A stretch of 7,752 nucleotides of DNA, taken from Chloroflexota bacterium (lineage in GTDB: Bacteria; Chloroflexota; Anaerolineae; Fen-1058). Position 1 is the first letter of the stretch, and each line of letters begins with the position of its first letter. Positions 4,672 through 7,752 of this stretch are shown in pieces. Both the position numbers and the translations under genes were made by a program. The notes beneath the pieces are model-generated. The model had not been told where the DNA came from, ran no database searches, and saw nothing but the letters and a program-made list of their open reading frames with translations. Location: the NCBI GenBank assembly GCA_016219235.1, contig JACRBO010000792.1, forward strand, positions 1 through 7,752. Direction: 5' to 3'.

Positions 4672-5742
4672 ATGCCTGTAAAACAAAAAAAACTACTCAT
4701 CATAGAAAGCGACCTGCAACTCATCGAGCTGATGCGCTATCCGCTCGAAGAAGAGGGCTATCAGGTCATCGTCGCCACGGAAGGGCCGGACGGCAAGCGC
4801 AAAGCGCGGCGCGAGCAGCCCAACCTGATCATGGTGGATTACAAGCTGACCAACGGCAAGGGCAATGAGATTGCCAAGTCCGTGCGCAAAGACCCCAGCA
4901 CCGAAGCTATCCGCATCCTGATGATTGCCGACGAAAGCCAGCTGGAGAACCTGGAGATTGGCCCCGGTTCCAGCGTGGACGATTTTCTGATCAAACCGTT
5001 TGGCCCGGTCGAGCTGATCACCAAGATCAAGCCGCTGCTGATCAGCGAAGACGACAAGACCACCCGCTTGATCTCCACCGGCAACTACGACCTGGACAAC
5101 AAGATGGGCGGCGGCGTGCCCTTCGGCTCGTTGACGTTGATCGAAGGCGACTCCGGCGCGGGCAAGTCTGTGTTGTCGCAGCAGATGATGCACGGCTCAC
5201 TGGTGGAAGGCCACAAACTCTCGCTGTTCAGCAGCGAGAACAGCGTCAAGAGCCTGGTCAAGCAGATGCGCAGCCTGAACCTGGATGTGCTCGATTATCT
5301 GCTGCTCGACAGGCTGCGCGTGTTCCCCATCGAGACTTCGCGGTTGGGCAAGGACGCGCCGCCCACCCTGCTGAAAGCCATGCGGTCCGAGAAAGGCCGC
5401 GACATGATCTTTGTCGACTCGCTCACGTCGTCGATCCCGGCCTCATCGGACAAAGAAGTGCTGGGCTTTTTTGAAGATGCCAAGCGCCTGTGCGGCGACG
5501 GCACCACCGTCATCACCATCATTCACTCACACGGCCTGACGCGCGAACTGCTGACGCGCATCCGCTCGTTGTGCGACGCGCACTTGCAGTTGCGCACGGA
5601 AGAGGCCGGCAACAAATTGGTCAAGACGCTGGAAGTGACCAAAGTCCGCGGGGCAGAGCAGACCACCGGCAACATCGTCAGCTTCGAAGTTGAACCGGGC
5701 TGGGGCATCCGCGTCATCCCGCTGAACAAAGCGAAAGGCTAG
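4672..5742 (+). CDS. arlH: Receiver domain fused to ArlH (FlaH), the KaiC-like ATPase of an archaellum-type motor
   Basis: A 356-residue, two-domain soluble protein. Residues about 6-125 are a response-regulator receiver domain with phospho-acceptor Asp56 (MVDYKL) and Lys108 in LIKPF. The acidic pair is Glu12-Ser13, and the usual Thr/Ser is Ala86, so phosphorylation chemistry may be altered. Residues about 132-350 are a RecA/KaiC-fold ATPase with Walker A GDSGAGKS (159-166) and Walker B MIFVDS (Asp249). The archaeal FlaH hallmarks SSENSVKSLVKQM (187-199) and LLLDRLRVFPI (210-220) are present. ArlH normally is about 230 residues, binds ATP, and docks on the ArlI ATPase in the archaellum motor at the cytoplasmic membrane. 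The receiver is the extra part. The ATG at 4672 directly follows a heptad repeat and has no Shine-Dalgarno site. arlI and arlJ follow in the archaeal order. A clock-type KaiC is less likely, since only one ATPase domain is present. Confidence 0.88.
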   Translation: MPVKQKKLLIIESDLQLIELMRYPLEEEGYQVIVATEGPDGKRKARREQPNLIMVDYKLTNGKGNEIAKSVRKDPSTEAIRILMIADESQLENLEIGPGSSVDDFLIKPFGPVELITKIKPLLISEDDKTTRLISTGNYDLDNKMGGGVPFGSLTLIEGDSGAGKSVLSQQMMHGSLVEGHKLSLFSSENSVKSLVKQMRSLNLDVLDYLLLDRLRVFPIETSRLGKDAPPTLLKAMRSEKGRDMIFVDSLTSSIPASSDKEVLGFFEDAKRLCGDGTTVITIIHSHGLTRELLTRIRSLCDAHLQLRTEEAGNKLVKTLEVTKVRGAEQTTGNIVSFEVEPGWGIRVIPLNKAKG

Positions 5743-5743
5743 A

Positions 5744-5804
5744 CCCCCTTCACCCTCTCCTGTGTTCCGGCAGCCTGGAACACGGGGGAGGGCCGGGGTG
5801 GGGG
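5744..5804 (+). repeat. Long GC-rich hairpin between arlH and arlI, masking the arlI ribosome binding site
   Basis: The 68-base gap between the two genes is nearly one hairpin. Positions 5753-5768 pair without a break with 5777-5792 (14 Watson-Crick pairs and 2 G-U), around an eight-base loop, and C-rich 5744-5748 can pair with G-rich 5795-5804. ATTTTT then leads straight into the arlI ATG. The only Shine-Dalgarno-like sequence, the G-run at 5800-5804, is inside the 3' arm. The stem plus T-run also resembles an intrinsic terminator or attenuator. The composition resembles dispersed C-rich/G-rich repeats common in such genomes. Confidence 0.7.
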
Positions 5805-5810
5805 ATTTTT

Positions 5811-7496
5811 ATGCCCATCACCGAACTGCCCTTTACGCCCGATACCAGTCAGCGCGGCTGCGACCATGGTCCGCAGTGCAGCCTGCGCGCCATACTGGGC
5901 AAGACGCTGCTGGAGCAGGCGCTGAACTCGCCCATGCTGGCCGATTACTTGCACACACTACCCTTCGATGACATTGGCGTGCCGGAATATTACCCGAAGC
6001 TATCTCGCGACATGATGGACCTGGAGGAGCGCAACCTGATCTATCCTACGGCCGAGGGCAACCTGTACATTCATCTGTATCCCGATCCGCACGGTGCGCG
6101 TGATCGGTACGTGCCGATCGAGCCGAATCTGACCGTCGATCTGGGGCACATTATTCCGCAGGTCGAAACGAAGCTGCTGGACTGGGTGGAAGCCATCGGC
6201 GGGGCCGAGACCCCCGAAGACAAGCAAGCCGCGCTGCTCAAGGCCATTGACGCCAGCATCAGCACCAACGGCACGCCCAACCGGATCAAGGTTACACCGC
6301 GCGAGTTGGAAGCGCTGCGCTATGTGCTGGTGCGCGATAAGATCGGCTTTGCGCTGCTGGCGCCCATGCTGTTGGACAAGTATATTGAAGACATCAGCTG
6401 CTCCGGCATCGGCCACATCTTCATCGAGCACAAGATCTTCAAAAGCGTCGAAGCCTCGATCATGTTTGAGACCGAAGACGATCTGGATATGTTCGTCATC
6501 TGGATGGGCGAGTGGATCAAAAAACCCGTCACGGTGCGCAACCCGATCGTGGACGCCACCCTGCCCGACGGGTCCCGCATTAACATCGTATACGGCACCG
6601 ATGTCAGCAAACGCGGCAGCAACTTCACCATCCGTAAAGCGTCCGGCGTGCCGACCAGCGTGCTGGAGTTGATTGAATTCGGCACCCTGGATTACATGAT
6701 GGCGTCGTATCTCTCGTTTGTGTTGGAAGAAGGCTTGAACATCTTCGTGGCGGGCGCGACGGCGTCGGGCAAGACCACCACCATGAACGCCATCACGACG
6801 TTCATCCGCCCCGATAAAAAAATCGTCAGCATCGAGGACACGCCGGAACTCGTCGTGCCGCACCCCAACTGGATTCGCGAGACGACTCGCGGTTCGGCCA
6901 AAGACAACACGGGCGCGGAAGTGGGCATGTTCGATCTGTTGAAAGCGGCGCTGCGGCAGCGCCCCGACCGCATCATCGTCGGCGAAATCCGCGGTGAAGA
7001 AGGCGCCATCGCCTTTCAGGCCATGCAAACCGGCCACGGCGTGATGAGCACCTTTCACGCGTCCAACGTCGAGAAACTGATCCAGCGTTTGACCGGCAAC
7101 CCGATCAATATTCCCAAGACCTACGTGGACAGCCTGGACGTCGTGTTGATTCAGGCGGCCGTGCGCATTACGGGCAAAGGCATGGCCCGCCGCATCATGA
7201 GCATCAACGAGATCGTCGGCTACGATCCCACCTCGGAAAGCTTTTCGTACATCGAGACCTTCCGCTGGAACCCGGCCACGGACAGCTTTGAATTTCCGGG
7301 CTTCATGAACAGTTACGTGATGGAAGAAAAAATTGCGCTCCGGCGCGGTATCCCGCCGTTCAAGAAAAAGGTAATCTACACCGAGCTGAAACGGCGGGCC
7401 AAAATTTTGCAGAGGCTGCATGTCGACCGAAAACTCAAGAACTTCTACGATGTCTTCGCCGTCCTGGCGGAAGCGCAACGTCAAGGACTACTTTGA
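5811..7496 (+). CDS. arlI: ArlI (FlaI)-type secretion/motor ATPase
   Basis: A 561-residue soluble ATPase of the VirB11/GspE superfamily. The N-domain contains DKYIEDISCSGIGHIFIEH (189-207) and PDGSRINIVYGTDVSKRGSNFTIR (252-275), signatures of the archaeal FlaI branch. The C-domain has Walker A GATASGKTTT (315-324), an Asp box SIEDTPEL (Glu342, Asp343), Walker B IIVGEIRGEE (Glu392) and a His box GHGVMSTFHAS (His409, His416). The C-terminal part RWNPATDSFEFPG (485-497), RRGI (511-514) and the helical end up to residue 561 also match ArlI rather than TadA or PilB. It would hexamerise at the membrane to assemble the filament and, with ArlH, drive rotation. An unusual CDHGPQC motif lies at 17-23. 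It follows arlH by 68 bases and overlaps arlJ by 77. An archaeal-type pilus ATPase is the alternative, but the adjacent arlH argues for an archaellum. Confidence 0.9.
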   Translation: MPITELPFTPDTSQRGCDHGPQCSLRAILGKTLLEQALNSPMLADYLHTLPFDDIGVPEYYPKLSRDMMDLEERNLIYPTAEGNLYIHLYPDPHGARDRYVPIEPNLTVDLGHIIPQVETKLLDWVEAIGGAETPEDKQAALLKAIDASISTNGTPNRIKVTPRELEALRYVLVRDKIGFALLAPMLLDKYIEDISCSGIGHIFIEHKIFKSVEASIMFETEDDLDMFVIWMGEWIKKPVTVRNPIVDATLPDGSRINIVYGTDVSKRGSNFTIRKASGVPTSVLELIEFGTLDYMMASYLSFVLEEGLNIFVAGATASGKTTTMNAITTFIRPDKKIVSIEDTPELVVPHPNWIRETTRGSAKDNTGAEVGMFDLLKAALRQRPDRIIVGEIRGEEGAIAFQAMQTGHGVMSTFHASNVEKLIQRLTGNPINIPKTYVDSLDVVLIQAAVRITGKGMARRIMSINEIVGYDPTSESFSYIETFRWNPATDSFEFPGFMNSYVMEEKIALRRGIPPFKKKVIYTELKRRAKILQRLHVDRKLKNFYDVFAVLAEAQRQGLL

Positions 7497-7752
7497 AGAA
7501 ATCAGTACGTTCGACTTGTACTATCAGTTGACGTACATGTCCGCCACGTCGGCGGCCGGCGTGTCGCGCAGCCGCGTCTTTCAGCTGGCGCGTGAACTGC
7601 CCTGCCCCACGGCCAGATTCTTCAAGACCATCCACGAAGTCGCCGAGAACCTGCGCTATAACTACCCCGATGCCGTGCGGCTGGTCGGCGTGAAAACCAC
7701 TGCGCAGGAAACCAAGTCGTTCTTGCTGCGCCTGTCCGACGCGCTGCGCTCC
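7420..7752 (+). CDS. arlJ: ArlJ (FlaJ)-type membrane platform protein, N-terminal 111 residues
   Basis: An open reading frame that leaves the window at the right edge. After about 20 Ser/Thr-rich and basic residues it reads YFEEISTFDLYYQLTYMSATSAAGVSRSRVFQLAREL (residues 24-60) and then KSFLLRLSDALRS (99-111). The pattern of a YQLTYMSA...AG-x-SR-x-x-VF segment followed by FLLR-x-(S/A)-x-ALRS is that of the cytoplasmic N-terminal domain of FlaJ/TadC platform proteins. The membrane helices would lie beyond the window. It probably starts at ATG 7420, with AGAGG four bases upstream, inside the end of arlI in another frame; an ATG at 7450 is the alternative. ArlJ is the membrane base onto which ArlI and ArlH dock, and the H-I-J order matches archaeal clusters. 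Confidence 0.8.
   Translation, partial: MSTENSRTSTMSSPSWRKRNVKDYFEEISTFDLYYQLTYMSATSAAGVSRSRVFQLARELPCPTARFFKTIHEVAENLRYNYPDAVRLVGVKTTAQETKSFLLRLSDALRS

Noticed and set aside
4596..4868. A plus-strand frame starting with a repetitive Ser/Val/Thr/His stretch
   Set aside because: Its beginning is a translation of the heptad repeat and the rest is out of frame with the receiver domain.
6000..7484. A 494-codon open frame on the minus strand
   Set aside because: It lies entirely antisense to arlI, whose protein carries all expected ATPase motifs. The antisense protein is a low-complexity mix rich in D, G, R, V and H, typical of a shadow frame in GC-rich DNA.
5811..7496. A TadA/PilB-type pilus ATPase instead of ArlI
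   Set aside because: The EDISCSGIG and TDVSKRGSNFTIR segments and the RWNPATDSFEF...RRGI tail match the archaeal FlaI branch, and arlH precedes it.

Overview
The window looks like chromosomal DNA from a GC-rich bacterium, most plausibly a member of the Chloroflexota (Anaerolineae/Caldilineae-like). The reasons are bacterial lipoprotein and Tat signals, strong Shine-Dalgarno sites on several genes, dispersed palindromic and heptad repeats, and an archaellum-type motor locus, which I recall being noted in some Chloroflexota genomes. The taxon is an inference; no rRNA or tRNA gene is present to fix it.

Region 1 (1-2669) is an extracytoplasmic redox module. On the minus strand, a thioredoxin-fold lipoprotein (168-821) is followed after one base by the start of an MsrP-type methionine sulfoxide reductase (1-166, cut by the window edge). 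Divergently, a second thioredoxin-fold lipoprotein (1047-1859) carries eight TP[E/D]AMM methionine-rich repeats in front of its CxxC domain. A CcdA-type electron conduit (1992-2669) follows. Together they suggest electron delivery across the membrane by CcdA to two surface thioredoxins, beside an enzyme that repairs methionine sulfoxide and a protein that could act as a methionine sink. A 100-bp nested palindrome (1870-1969) separates the Met-rich gene from ccdA.

Region 2 (2670-4440) holds a NapA-like CPA2 cation/proton antiporter without a regulatory tail (2794-3990). A small P-II-like protein (4009-4368) with an excellent ribosome binding site follows, then a probable terminator (4397-4440). 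The small protein may be the antiporter's regulator acting in trans.

Region 3 (4441-7752) is the most striking part. After an intergenic stretch ending in a heptad tandem repeat come three genes in archaeal order: arlH (fused at its N-terminus to a response-regulator receiver domain), arlI (motor/assembly ATPase) and the N-terminus of arlJ (membrane platform). This is the core of an archaellum-type rotary motor in an apparently bacterial setting, with a possible phosphorelay input built into the ArlH subunit. Archaellins and stator-like genes are not in the window and may lie downstream.
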